NCBI GenBank assembly: GCA_947462335.1
Contig: OX381707.1
Span: 78,144,610-78,208,609, forward strand
Source of the DNA: Harmothoe impar
Taxonomy: Eukaryota > Annelida > Polychaeta > Phyllodocida > Polynoidae
DNA: 64,000 nt
Direction of reading: 5' to 3'
The position numbers and the translations under genes were made by a program. Below are positions 53,462-61,954 of the stretch, piece by piece. Position 1 is the stretch's first letter; each line of letters begins with the position of its first letter. A model generated the notes under the pieces. It was not told the DNA's origin and did not search any database. It saw only the letters and a program-made list of their open reading frames with translations.

Positions 53462-54112
53462 ATGGCGCTGCAGAGGGCGCGAGTTTCTAAAAGACGGTCG
53501 CGCGAACAAAGTGCCCTCCTCAACTGCCCGGCTATTTTTTTATCTCAAAGGAGAGAGCGTCACGTAGTTGAGGTTCACGCTTCTCTTGAAGCGTACTGAA
53601 TTCTCGAGAAATGCAAAGCTGAGCGCCATCGTCGTTATACAAGAGCGGAAAAGGAAAACGTAGCGACATGGCCGAGAGCCGTCTTCTCAGAACAGTATTT
53701 ACTCTACCATTGCATAACAGCCGCTCTCAGCGCCCCCACTCGTTGGGCGTTTCATGAAAAGAAAGAGCGCCGCTACTCTCCTCACCCTGCCTCCTCTTAT
53801 AAAGTGAGAATAAGTGCTATGAAACGATTCGACAAGCCGATCGGTTTCTTGGGAGCGACTGCAGCTCCCACTCGGTGGGCGCGCGTTGTGGCCGACGTGA
53901 ACACGGTCTCTAAACGTTTCGACGTCGTCACTTGTTATCCCGCATATTGCAACGCAGCCGAATTGAAGAAGATAGGGACGCACTATTTTAAACCATACAC
54001 TCCAATATGTATTTGTCACCGCCGCGCTCACACGCCTTATTGCTTTTTCGAGACGATCGTGTCACAACACAGAAATAGAAAAAAAAGCGGCAAAGCGACG
54101 AGCTTTGCCTAA
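53462..54112 (+). pseudogene. Unknown Polinton gene with one in-frame TGA
   Basis: One frame is open from ATG 53462 to TAA 54110-54112, except for a TGA at 53597-53599 after 45 codons. The N-terminal part is Arg/Lys-rich (RARVSKRRSRE, SQRRERH). The C-terminal part (from 53804 on) holds Cys/His residues that could bind zinc (CYPAYC, then CICHRR and a further Cys). A short motif APTRWA occurs twice (about 53735 and 53867), suggesting internal duplication. A downstream ATG at 53819 would give a 97-aa protein without crossing the stop. No family recognised. Confidence 0.45.
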
Positions 54113-54131
54113 ATGATCAAAAAAAATTAAT

Positions 54132-54187
54132 CTCCTCCTCCTCCTCCTCCTCCTCCTCCTCCTCCTCCTCCTCCTCCTCCTCCTCTT
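54132..54187. repeat. (CTC)n microsatellite
   Basis: About eighteen CTC units followed by a T run, between the unknown gene and the hairpin. Confidence 0.95.
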
Positions 54188-54210
54188 CTTTTTTTTTTTT
54201 TAAATAAATA

Positions 54211-54243
54211 TTTGTATCAGACTCCTCTGGAGTCTGATACAAA
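54211..54243. terminator. Perfect 15-bp stem hairpin in the Polinton intergenic region
   Basis: TTTGTATCAGACTCC, loop TCT, then the exact inverse. TAAATAAATA lies just upstream and AAAATAGAATTTTAT downstream. Its position between the left genes and the ATPase transcription start suggests a 3'-end or boundary element; the role is inferred. Confidence 0.5.
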
Positions 54244-54337
54244 CATTTATGACTATTGAGTGAAAATAGAATTTTATCGCAAAAAAAAAGAAAAAAAAGT
54301 CACTTCTGCCGCCGCTACTGTGACACCGGCCGGTATC

Positions 54338-54347
54338 AATAAAAAGG
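54338..54347 (+). promoter_or_regulatory. TATA-like box of the ATPase gene cluster
   Basis: CAATAAAAAGG, about 110 bp before the ATPase ATG. It resembles the AATAAAAAGACTG segment of the capsid gene promoter. Confidence 0.4.
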
Positions 54348-54457
54348 TCGGCTGACTTTTCTCCACAACCATTCACTACCGACCGTTCGAGTGAGAAACA
54401 CAGCAGACAGTCAGACACACAACCGCTCTCTGACGCGTCCTGAAAAAAAACAAAAAA

Positions 54458-55177
54458 ATGTCGAGTAGTAAAAGCAAACTCTTCACAGAAATTCATTTCG
54501 ACGCTCGACTACAAGGACCCTTTAGTTGTATCATTAGCGGTCCGTCGGGTTGTGGAAAATCGCGCTTGGTGGATCAATTTCTGAGCGACGTGAACAATTT
54601 GGTCACGCCGCCGGTGGAAAAGACTTTTTACCATTACGGCGAGTGGCAACCTCTGTTTGAAAAAATGCAAAATCAGTACGGTGTGGAATTCAGAGAAGGT
54701 CTTCCTAGCAAAGAGTCTATAGCGGGAGACGTGGAAGTAGCAGAAGACGCTTTACGACCACACACTCTACTGATATTGGACGATCTGATGAGCAGTTCCA
54801 ATCAGCAAGTGGTAGCCGACATCTTTACTAAATACTCGCATCACTGGAACGTGAGCGTCATATACATCACTCAGAACCTATTCCAGAAATCACCCGACTT
54901 TCGAACTATGAGTCTGAACGCTCACTACATGATCGTTTTCAAGAACCCGCGCGACATGGGGCAAATAGCTAGTCTGTCTCGCCAGGTGTTTCCCTCCAAC
55001 GCGGCGGCCCTCTCTAGTATATTTACCCATGAACTCAAGCGACCTCACTCATACCTCCTTCTGGACTTCAAGCAGTCAACACCTGACGATCTGAGAATAC
55101 GCTCCTCTTTGACGTCCATACACTCTCAGCTAGTATTTGTACCGCTAGACAAAAAAAAGAACAAGAGAAAGCAGTAG
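54458..55177 (+). CDS. FtsK/A32-like genome-packaging ATPase
   Basis: 239 aa. Walker A GPSGCGKS at 28-35, Walker B LLILDD at 104-109, then the sensor-like YITQNLF segment. It pumps or threads the element DNA into capsids, as in Polintons, adintoviruses and large DNA viruses. The length is normal for the family. The ATG follows an A-rich leader. The next gene starts 5 bp after its stop. Confidence 0.95.
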   Translation: MSSSKSKLFTEIHFDARLQGPFSCIISGPSGCGKSRLVDQFLSDVNNLVTPPVEKTFYHYGEWQPLFEKMQNQYGVEFREGLPSKESIAGDVEVAEDALRPHTLLILDDLMSSSNQQVVADIFTKYSHHWNVSVIYITQNLFQKSPDFRTMSLNAHYMIVFKNPRDMGQIASLSRQVFPSNAAALSSIFTHELKRPHSYLLLDFKQSTPDDLRIRSSLTSIHSQLVFVPLDKKKNKRKQ

Positions 55178-55182
55178 CAAAA

Positions 55183-55515
55183 ATGTCTTCTCATCTACTC
55201 GAAAGACACTTTGGTACTCTCAAGCACTTAGCTAAGTGCTCGCCAAAGGACTGCTCGCATCTAATAGACTCTGGAAGCGACGATCTGATCGCAGCATTGA
55301 GTGAGATCTGTCACAATTTACTGGTAGGGAACATCCCGCTCAGCGACAAACAACTGGACAAGCTTCGAGAATCGGCTGACGTGTTGAGGGAGGTCGGCAA
55401 AAAATCTACGCCCATCAAGAAAAAGAGACGCGTCTTGGTACAAGAGGGAGGTTTCCTCATTCCGGCTCTCATAGGGATGGCCTTACCGCTTATAAAGAGC
55501 ATTCTCCGTATATGA
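55183..55515 (+). CDS. Small basic Polinton/adintovirus core-like protein
   Basis: 110 aa. Typical of a small family found next to Polinton capsid genes: LLERHFGTLKHL start, CHNLLVGNIPLSDKQLDKL centre, a basic KKKRRVLVQ stretch and a C-terminal GGFLIPALIG hydrophobic tail. Compared in adintoviruses with adenovirus core peptide X; probably a virion core protein with a membrane-active tail. Its stop overlaps the next start (ATGA at 55512-55515). Confidence 0.75.
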   Translation: MSSHLLERHFGTLKHLAKCSPKDCSHLIDSGSDDLIAALSEICHNLLVGNIPLSDKQLDKLRESADVLREVGKKSTPIKKKRRVLVQEGGFLIPALIGMALPLIKSILRI

Positions 55516-56673
55516 GACACCTCATTCGACACCTACTCGCCGACAGTACCACCGCTACCGCCACCGCCAGCGTCATCGCCACCGTTGTCCCCATGACGGA
55601 CTCAGAGCAGCAACAACACTACAAACGCTTAGCGCTCGTGGATCCTGAGACGCTCTACAAATCATCACGAGCAGGTCTACTTCATCATGTGCCCGCTGCT
55701 GCTACTACTAGCGCTGCTACTACTGCAGTCGCTGCTGCTAGTACTTCTACTGCTCCAAACCTTCCTCCTCTTCCTGATGAGCGTACTGAAAAGAACGAGA
55801 GTTCCGCTCCTGCCACCGCCGCCCGCCTACCTGCCGATATATTACCACAAGCAGGCAGAACAGTCCCTTCATCCCGACGCGGCCTTGCACCAGGTGCTAC
55901 AGTTTATCTACAGGGACTTGGACTTAGTGTTGAACGATCCCACTTTGGAATCGCGCGAGAAAATGTTGAAATACCGAAGGTTGTTGAATAGATTGCAATT
56001 TTTTCTCGCGAATCCCAACAACAGCAACATCTCTTCGTCCTACACTTCTTCGCCCCCGGCTCATCTCCGTCAGTCTGCTGAAGAAGCCAGCGCGTCCCTA
56101 CTTGAGCGGTTGGTGAACCAAGTTCCCAAGAGGAATCGCACCCGGACCGTGGCGCTGTACAAACAATTGGAGAAATCCGGTGTGGTCAAGTGGAACGAGG
56201 ACGGTGCGGTGCGCGAGATGTTGGGTCGGAGAATACCACCTGAGCATCGCATCAACATAGTGGACTTACTGAACGACGCCGCCAGGTTCAGGAAGACAGC
56301 GCCCAGACCGGCGGGCTACTCTCCGTTCACAAAAGCGCTGCGCGAAGCAGTTCCCACAGACTCCTTGATCGGAAACCATCTGTATAAAGCGAGCGGACCT
56401 GGCCAAAGCTTGGACACACGGCTTGCTGACAGAGGTCGGAAACGACCGAGCTTCGACTCGGAAGAAGGAGAAGCAGCAGCAGCAGCAGTAGCAGCAGCAG
56501 ACTCTTCTCTCCAGGTGGACGATCAATCCTCTGACGACGAGGAGGGCAGTGAACTTTTCCAAACTCCGACTTCCTATAGGAGCGCGGGGAGTAAGAAAAG
56601 GAAAGGGCGCAACCGCCTAGCGGCGACGTCGTCGTTCACGCCCTCAACAAGTCGACGATGGGCAAACCAGTGA
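55512..56673 (+). pseudogene. Conserved Polinton structural-type protein, split by a +1 frame change
   Basis: The N-terminal part (55512-55991 frame) has the usual YKRLALVDPETLYKS start, then Ala/Thr-rich linker. The conserved body (FIYRDLDLVLNDPTLESREK, NIVDLLNDAARFRK, DSLIGNHLYK) lies in the next frame, open from 55687 to 56673. The change must occur in the Ala/Pro-rich linker between about 55690 and 55960. The C-terminal 90 residues are acidic, then Lys/Arg-rich. This is a widespread Polinton family of unknown role. Either a 1-nt insertion (or 2-nt deletion) or a programmed +1 shift. Confidence 0.7.
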
Positions 56674-57794
56674 AGAGACTGACCAAGAAGGAAAAAGAAA
56701 AGAAGCGCGTAGTAGCTAGATATACCGACGTCAAAGCGCCCTCCAGTTTCACTAGCGTGACTAAACTCCAGAGACATCATTTTCGCCACCTAAACCCGGC
56801 CGTCATCCGAGATGCTTTAGTGTCGCTGGACGCCTACACTAAACATAAACCCATTCGGAGAAAATTCGCAAGGAACAAGACTTTAACCGGCGCAATCGAT
56901 CAGCAGTGGCAGATAGATCTGATGGACATGCAGGCTTTGGCGTCTCACAACGACCGCTTCCGGTACGTGGTGATGGCGATCGACGTTTTCTCTAGGTACG
57001 CGTGGGCCGTTCCCATTAAATCCAAGAGCGGCGCTGATGTTACCGAGGCCTTCCGAAAGATGACAGACACTGGCGAGAGACGACCGCGCACTGTTCAGAC
57101 AGACAAGGGGAAAGAGTTTTTGAACAAGATCTTTCAAGATCACTTGAAGAGCGAGGGCATAGAGTTTTTCACTGGCGAGAACGACGACATCAAAGCTAGT
57201 CTAGTGGAGCGCTTGAACCGCAGTCTGAAGGAGAAGCTGTGGCGTTATTTTACACACAAGCGCACGTATCGCTACGTAGACGTACTGCACCATGTAGTGT
57301 CTTCTTACAATCGCACTCACCACAAGACGTTGAAAATGGCGCCGGCTCAAGTCAGCTCGGAAAACAGCGAAACAGTTTTCTACTGACAAGATCTCCCAAC
57401 TAACAAACAAATCGACGAAATATGGAAAAAGAAGAAAAAAACAAAGACGTCCGCCGTCGACGTCATCGCTCCGGGTGACAGAGTGAGGATGTTGAGAACT
57501 AAAGGCGCCTTCGACAAAGGGTACGAGGGAAACTGGCGCGAGGAAGTGGTTGACGTTGCTAAGACGTTGGGAAGCAGAGGGTTCGAGCTGAAAGACGACA
57601 AGGGCGAGGAGATAAAAGGCGTCTTCTACCCGGAAGAGGTTCAGAAGGTGTACAAGAGTCGTTACGACAACAACTACCTGATAGACGAGGTGTTGCGCCG
57701 CAAGACCGTCGACGGTAAAGAGTTAGCTTTCGTACGTTGGTTAGGTTACGACGACAAGTTCAACGAGTGGATCCCCGTCAAAAAAATAACGTAG
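56658..57794 (+). pseudogene. Retrovirus-type integrase with C-terminal chromodomain, interrupted by TGA
   Basis: ORF 56658-57386 (242 aa) holds the catalytic core: D87 (QIDLMDMQ), D149 (QTDKGKEF), E184 (VERLNRSL), a DD34-35E spacing. TGA at 57384-57386 interrupts. The same frame then stays open to TAG at 57792-57794 and encodes an SH3-like segment and a chromodomain (YLIDEVLRRK, VRWLGY, NEWIP). Polinton integrases normally carry both parts in one protein. It inserts the element and makes the 6-bp duplication. The stop would remove the chromodomain unless it is read through. The start overlaps the previous gene by 16 nt. Confidence 0.9.
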
Positions 57795-57810
57795 AAAAAA
57801 AAAAAAAAAA

Positions 57811-58929
57811 ATGAACATCACTCTACCTAGCAACAGCTCTATGGAGTATTATCCTGACAACAGCTTGACGTCTTTCCGAACTCACTTCGACTCGCCGCTC
57901 CTTCTGCCCGAAGCGTACGAAGCGGCTCTGACTGAGATCATCCTCCCTACAGAATGGACTAACGTGCACGACGACGACTTGATCATCGTTGTTCCTCTGC
58001 GCACCAAGGGTTCGCTAGAGGAGGCGATCAAGGTTTTAAAAGAGACTAAATTCGCCGAAAGAAGAAAACCGCAGGTAGACTGGAGGGGAATGAAAAACGC
58101 GAACGGTCTGAGCAAGCTAACGTTCAGCTCAAAATACCCGCTGAGCTGGAAGGAAGCGAGCTATGTAACGGTGGAAGAGATATCAGACACGTCGGAAGAG
58201 CAGCGATTGAAACCGGAAACAAAAAGGTTCAAGAGAGAGGTTGACTTGAGACAGACGAATGCCGTATACAAGCAGTTCTTGTCCCCGGCGGTGAAGAAGA
58301 AGGCGATCAGCGATCAAGCAAGACAGATGATCGAAGAGATGGAGAAAGTCATGGGCGTGCGCAGTTTCATGCCAAACATATTCGAGATACCTCCTATTTT
58401 CACCGGAAGCAACCACACCCTAGTCGAGCGCTTGAGTGAGACGTTGCGAGATGACAGACTAGAGGGCGCCAGCTTCTTGCTCAAACCGATGGGGATCTTA
58501 TCGTACGACTCCAAGACGAAACGCGTCACCATCAAACCGCCGAGACACTGTGCTGTCCTGCTGACTCAGCATCTCGCATGCGTTCTAGGCTTCGGAGAGA
58601 AGACGTGTTTCGCATCGCCGACTACCGGCGCCTACTCGATGGATGTTTTCGGGGACGTGCACTCTGTGTACATATACACCGACATGATCCAGGAGAGACG
58701 TGTGGGCGACATGCAAGTGCCGCTGTTACGCTGCGTCGCGGTGGACAGAGGCGGAAAGCGTCGAGGTGGCGTGCAAGCTATCAGTTTTCCCCATTTGGAT
58801 TATTTCCCCTTGAAATCCAAGAGGTTTACCGAGGTCGGCATCTATTTAAGAGACCGATCCGGTCATTCCATCCTATTCGGTAGAGGCGAGGTGACCGTGA
58901 CACTTCATCTGAGACCTATTGAGCGCTGA
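57811..58929 (+). CDS. Minor capsid protein (penton-like, single jelly roll)
   Basis: 372 aa. The N-terminus is characteristic of the family: LPSNSSMEYYPDNSLTSFRT, then a PEAYEAALTEIILPTEW strand. A helical Lys/Glu-rich insert (about 90-180) is followed by a beta-rich region. It forms the five-fold vertices of the particle. The ATG is directly preceded by an 18-base A tract. Frame intact. Confidence 0.85.
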   Translation: MNITLPSNSSMEYYPDNSLTSFRTHFDSPLLLPEAYEAALTEIILPTEWTNVHDDDLIIVVPLRTKGSLEEAIKVLKETKFAERRKPQVDWRGMKNANGLSKLTFSSKYPLSWKEASYVTVEEISDTSEEQRLKPETKRFKREVDLRQTNAVYKQFLSPAVKKKAISDQARQMIEEMEKVMGVRSFMPNIFEIPPIFTGSNHTLVERLSETLRDDRLEGASFLLKPMGILSYDSKTKRVTIKPPRHCAVLLTQHLACVLGFGEKTCFASPTTGAYSMDVFGDVHSVYIYTDMIQERRVGDMQVPLLRCVAVDRGGKRRGGVQAISFPHLDYFPLKSKRFTEVGIYLRDRSGHSILFGRGEVTVTLHLRPIER

Positions 58930-58940
58930 AAGAGAGAAAA

Positions 58941-59366
58941 ATGATGCGTCAACGCGTTCCATACTTTCCACCCAGGCGCACCGTCGGCAGAGGGTACAGC
59001 GATTACTACAATGCGCAGCTGGGCAACGGCATCAACGTGTACAGCGGGCGCTCTTTCCAGAGCGGGCACGGTTTGGGCGGCGCTCTGTTAGGTCTGATGC
59101 GCTCGGCTACCCCGCTATTGAAGTCGGTGGTAAAAACGCTGCTCCGCGCCGGTGTGGGCGTAGCTAAAGATGTGCTGGCGGGTCGGACTTTAAAGAGCAG
59201 CGTGAAAGACCGAGGCGCAGGCGCTCTGAAGAGACTGGCGAGTACGGCGTTCTCGGGAGGAAAGACGACTGTCGCGTCTAAGAAAGGGTCGAAACGTCGC
59301 CGGCATTCTCCTCAGACGGGCGGTGGCTCTTGCAAGAGACGTAGAGGGGATGTATTCGACCGGTAA
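58941..59366 (+). CDS. Basic Polinton/adintovirus minor virion protein (pVI/pX-like)
   Basis: 141 aa. Pattern common to the family: aromatic/Gly N-terminus (YSGRSFQSGHGLGGALLGL type, here VYSGRSFQSGHGLGGALLG), an amphipathic hydrophobic helix (SATPLLKSVVKTLLRAGVGV), DVLAGRTLKSSVKDRG, and a Lys/Arg-rich tail with a nuclear-signal-like KRRRGD. It probably links genome and capsid or disrupts membranes at entry; the role is inferred by analogy. Confidence 0.75.
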   Translation: MMRQRVPYFPPRRTVGRGYSDYYNAQLGNGINVYSGRSFQSGHGLGGALLGLMRSATPLLKSVVKTLLRAGVGVAKDVLAGRTLKSSVKDRGAGALKRLASTAFSGGKTTVASKKGSKRRRHSPQTGGGSCKRRRGDVFDR

Positions 59367-59383
59367 GCGCCTAGGCGTTCAGG

Positions 59384-59391
59384 TATAAATA
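59384..59391 (+). promoter_or_regulatory. TATA box of the major capsid protein gene
   Basis: TATAAATA followed by AAAAGACTGGAG, about 60 bp before the capsid ATG, in the only sizeable gap in the right-hand gene block. It indicates a separate late-type transcript for capsid and protease. Confidence 0.6.
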
Positions 59392-59445
59392 AAAAGACTG
59401 GAGGCGGTCGGCGTCAGTCTGTCGTCCTTTTGAAGAGAGAACACA

Positions 59446-60768
59446 ATGGCTTACGTACACGAGAGCAGTAACGAGTGCGCGCTCTCTGAGCTCGACCTGC
59501 ACACCGTAGCGCCGACTCAGACTACTATCTTAAAGTCGTCTTTCCTGGGGATAGAAACAAAAAACTCTTTAGAGGATGGAGGTAACATAAATTTCACCAT
59601 CAACAAGTCGCAAGAGTACACAGACCTGAACGAGAATTACCTTCATCTGGAATGTCAAGTGCTGAAAGCAAACGGAGCGGCGATAGAGGACACCGACGCG
59701 GTAGCTCCGGTGAACAACTTGGCTCACTCGCTCTTCAAAGACGTCCAAGTCTCCATCGGCGGTTTCAAAGTGTCTGGCAACACCGAGACCTACCCTTACC
59801 GAGCTTACTTGGAAGGGTTACTCAACTACAACAAAGACGTGAAGGACGGCGTCATGAGCGCCCAGGGGTGGCATGAAGATACGCCTGGTCACTTTGACGC
59901 GTTGAGTAACGCGAATGCGGGGTACAAAGAGCGCAGGAAGCTAATCTCCAACAAGCGCTTTTCGCTGATGGCGCGACTGCACTTTGACCTGGCTCATCAA
60001 CCGAAGCTCATCGTTGGAGAGACAGAAATCAATCTCACTCTGAAACAGGCAGCGCCCTCTTTCTATCTGATGTGCGCCGCTGACGGAGGCTACAGCTTGA
60101 AGATCTACAAAGCAAAGATCTACAAAGCAAAGCTCTACGTGCGACGCGTGTTGGTGGCGGACGCTGTAGCGGAAACGCACGAGAGAGCGGTGATAAAACA
60201 CGGACCCTTCGACTACCCGGTGAACAGAGTGGAGGTGACGACGTACGCCATCCCTCAAGGTAACAGAGATCACAGCTACATGCACTCCAACACAGGCCAG
60301 CTTCCCAAGTCGATGATGATTTGCTTCCTAGACCACGACGCCTTCAACGGTAGCTACACCAAGAACCCGTTCGAGATGAAGCATTACGACATCAGCTCGC
60401 TTCAAGTGATAGTGAACGATCAGAAAGTGCCGAACGACGCCTACGTGCCCGACTTTAAGACCAAAGCGGCCGTGAGAGAGTACTTGGCGCTACACACGGA
60501 AACGGGGATGTACGAGGGCGCGCGCTCCTGCGGTATTTCATACGATCAATTCCTGAACGGTTACACGGTGTTCCCCCTCGATTTAACCCCAGACAGATCG
60601 CACGACGGGTGTCGCGTGAACCTTATAAGAGCGGGTCAGCTGAGGGTGGAAGTCAGTTTCCGCTCAGCGCTACAAGCGACAACAACGGTGCTACTCTACT
60701 TGGTGTACGACAACGTCGTCGAGCTGACCCGAGATCGACACCCCATCACCGACTACCACATGAACTGA
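59446..60768 (+). CDS. Major capsid protein (hexon-like, double jelly roll)
   Basis: 440 aa, intact. Family features: an N-terminal region with TTILKSSFLGIETK, a strand LNENYLHLECQV, NNLAHSLFKDVQVSIGG, YPYRAYLEGLLNY, ISNKRFSLMARLHFDLAHQP, and a C-terminal DGCRVNLIRAGQLRVEVSF. Forms the trimeric capsomers. An in-frame 15-bp tandem duplication near 60104-60133 repeats the residues IYKAK in a strand. Confidence 0.93.
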   Translation: MAYVHESSNECALSELDLHTVAPTQTTILKSSFLGIETKNSLEDGGNINFTINKSQEYTDLNENYLHLECQVLKANGAAIEDTDAVAPVNNLAHSLFKDVQVSIGGFKVSGNTETYPYRAYLEGLLNYNKDVKDGVMSAQGWHEDTPGHFDALSNANAGYKERRKLISNKRFSLMARLHFDLAHQPKLIVGETEINLTLKQAAPSFYLMCAADGGYSLKIYKAKIYKAKLYVRRVLVADAVAETHERAVIKHGPFDYPVNRVEVTTYAIPQGNRDHSYMHSNTGQLPKSMMICFLDHDAFNGSYTKNPFEMKHYDISSLQVIVNDQKVPNDAYVPDFKTKAAVREYLALHTETGMYEGARSCGISYDQFLNGYTVFPLDLTPDRSHDGCRVNLIRAGQLRVEVSFRSALQATTTVLLYLVYDNVVELTRDRHPITDYHMN

Positions 60769-60797
60769 AGACAAGACAGCGGTACTTAGCGTATCGT

Positions 60798-61250
60798 ATG
60801 AACACGCTTGAAATAAGCAGAGTGTTGAAGGAAAACGTTCACACAAAACATCGTTTCCTGGGTGTTTTCTCTTGTGACACTATTCCGAAGCACCCTATCA
60901 AAGACACTTGTTTCGTGAGCAACACAGATCCGCAACATTTACCAGGTCAGCATTGGGTGGCGTTTTACGTGTCGAGCACGGGTGAAGTGTACTACTTTGA
61001 TTCCTTCGGCTTACCGCCGCTGAGTGCGGAGTTCTTGTCTTTCGTGGAACGCTCTGCTCTGTTCAAGTGGCAAAGAAACCGCGTTCAACTACAAGACACT
61101 TCTGCTGACACCTGTGGACCTCATTGCGTTCATTTCCTAATTGAAGCATGTCGAACAAGAAACCCCAAGAAGTGCGTCATGCGCATGAGCAAAATCCCAA
61201 AGCTGAGCGACCGGACAGTGAGTCAGAAGCTATCGATGATGCTGTTGTGA
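60798..61250 (+). CDS. Adenain-like cysteine protease (maturation protease)
   Basis: 150 aa from the ATG at 60798. An upstream in-frame start would lie inside the capsid gene and is less likely. Catalytic His52 (PGQHWVAFY), acidic Asp68 (YYFDSFG), oxyanion Gln99 and nucleophile Cys106 (DTCGPHCVHFL). It cleaves capsid and core proteins during particle maturation. The length is slightly short of adenovirus proteases but normal for Polintons. Confidence 0.93.
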   Translation: MNTLEISRVLKENVHTKHRFLGVFSCDTIPKHPIKDTCFVSNTDPQHLPGQHWVAFYVSSTGEVYYFDSFGLPPLSAEFLSFVERSALFKWQRNRVQLQDTSADTCGPHCVHFLIEACRTRNPKKCVMRMSKIPKLSDRTVSQKLSMMLL

Positions 61251-61276
61251 CGGGTTGTTGCGATGGCGGCCGTTTC

Positions 61277-61447
61277 ATGGAGGCAAAGATTCTCTGCCTT
61301 GCCGAAATGGTGTTGGATTTATCCAAAGTCGTGCAATGTCTATTGGAGAGAAGTCGTCCGGGTTGTGGTGGTGCGAGTGATGGCGGCGTGAGACTTTGCG
61401 GCCTGTTGGGTTGTTGCAAATCGAAGAAGCGAGCTAAAAAAGCATAA
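61277..61447 (+). CDS. Small possible ORF after the protease
   Basis: 56 aa from an ATG after the protease stop; the frame also extends back into the protease gene (ATG at 61148). One amphipathic helix (MEAKILCLAEMVLDLSKVVQ), then a Cys-containing, Lys-rich tail (GLLGCCKSKKRAKKA). No family recognised; could be chance. Confidence 0.35.
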   Translation: MEAKILCLAEMVLDLSKVVQCLLERSRPGCGGASDGGVRLCGLLGCCKSKKRAKKA

Positions 61448-61475
61448 ACTTGTGTGTTTTTTTGATTGAAATGAA

Positions 61476-61488
61476 AATAAAGAATAAA
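61476..61488 (+). terminator. Poly(A) signals ending the right-hand Polinton transcripts
   Basis: Two AATAAA hexamers (61476-61481 and 61483-61488), 30-40 bp after the last ORF and just outside the right terminal repeat. Confidence 0.7.
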
Positions 61489-61510
61489 ATGAAAAAAAAG
61501 AAGAAATTAT

Positions 61511-61948
61511 CTTGTTGTGTTTTTATTTCTATATATAAGTTACATAACTTTTTTGTTTGTTTGTTTACAAACAGTCACGTGTCACGTGGTGTTGTTTACA
61601 AACAAGAGAGCCACGTGGTGTTGTTTACAAACAAACCCTAAGTAGGTCACGTTACCCTAGTTACCAGAATGCCGGCTTCTGATTGGCTGAGCCTAAGTAG
61701 GTCACGTGACGTAAGTAGGTCATGTTACCATGGTTACCAGAATGCCGGCCTCTGATTGGCTGAGAGCTTCTAAGTAGGTCAGTAGGTCACCCAGAATGCT
61801 GGCTTCTGATTGGCTGAGAGCCCTAAGTAGGTCACGTTACCATGGCAACGGGTCACGTGACCAAATGGAGGCCTCTGATTGGCTGCAGGTCGATTGAGTA
61901 ATAAACAGTAGTTAACTATAGTCCCATTCCGATACATACAATACTACT
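61511..61948 (-). repeat. Right terminal inverted repeat of the Polinton
   Basis: Inverse of the left repeat with about 14 extra bases near its inner end (TTTTTTGTTTGT region) and a handful of substitutions. The X-box-like site is GTTACCATGGCAAC at 61836-61849. Confidence 0.95.
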
Positions 61949-61954
61949 CACCTG

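Larger units (their letters stand above)
51459..61948 (+). mobile_element. Polinton/Maverick (adintovirus-like) element lacking DNA polymerase B
   Basis: 10,490 bp. The ends AGTAGTAT(A/T)GTATGTATCG are inverse, and 6-bp target copies CACCTG lie at 51453-51458 and 61949-61954. Gene order left to right: Ala-rich ORF (- strand), unknown Cys-containing ORF, packaging ATPase, small core-like protein, conserved Polinton protein (frameshifted), integrase with chromodomain (one stop), penton-like protein, second core-like protein, major capsid protein, cysteine protease, small ORF. Integrase, ATPase, protease and jelly-roll capsid genes define Polintons. The missing polymerase and the size of about half the usual 15-20 kb are exceptional. 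It sits inside a LINE. Confidence 0.95.

Noticed and set aside
52700..54200. Search for a hidden, frameshifted PolB in the left part of the Polinton
   Set aside because: No frame shows polymerase motifs, and the space is too small even allowing frameshifts.
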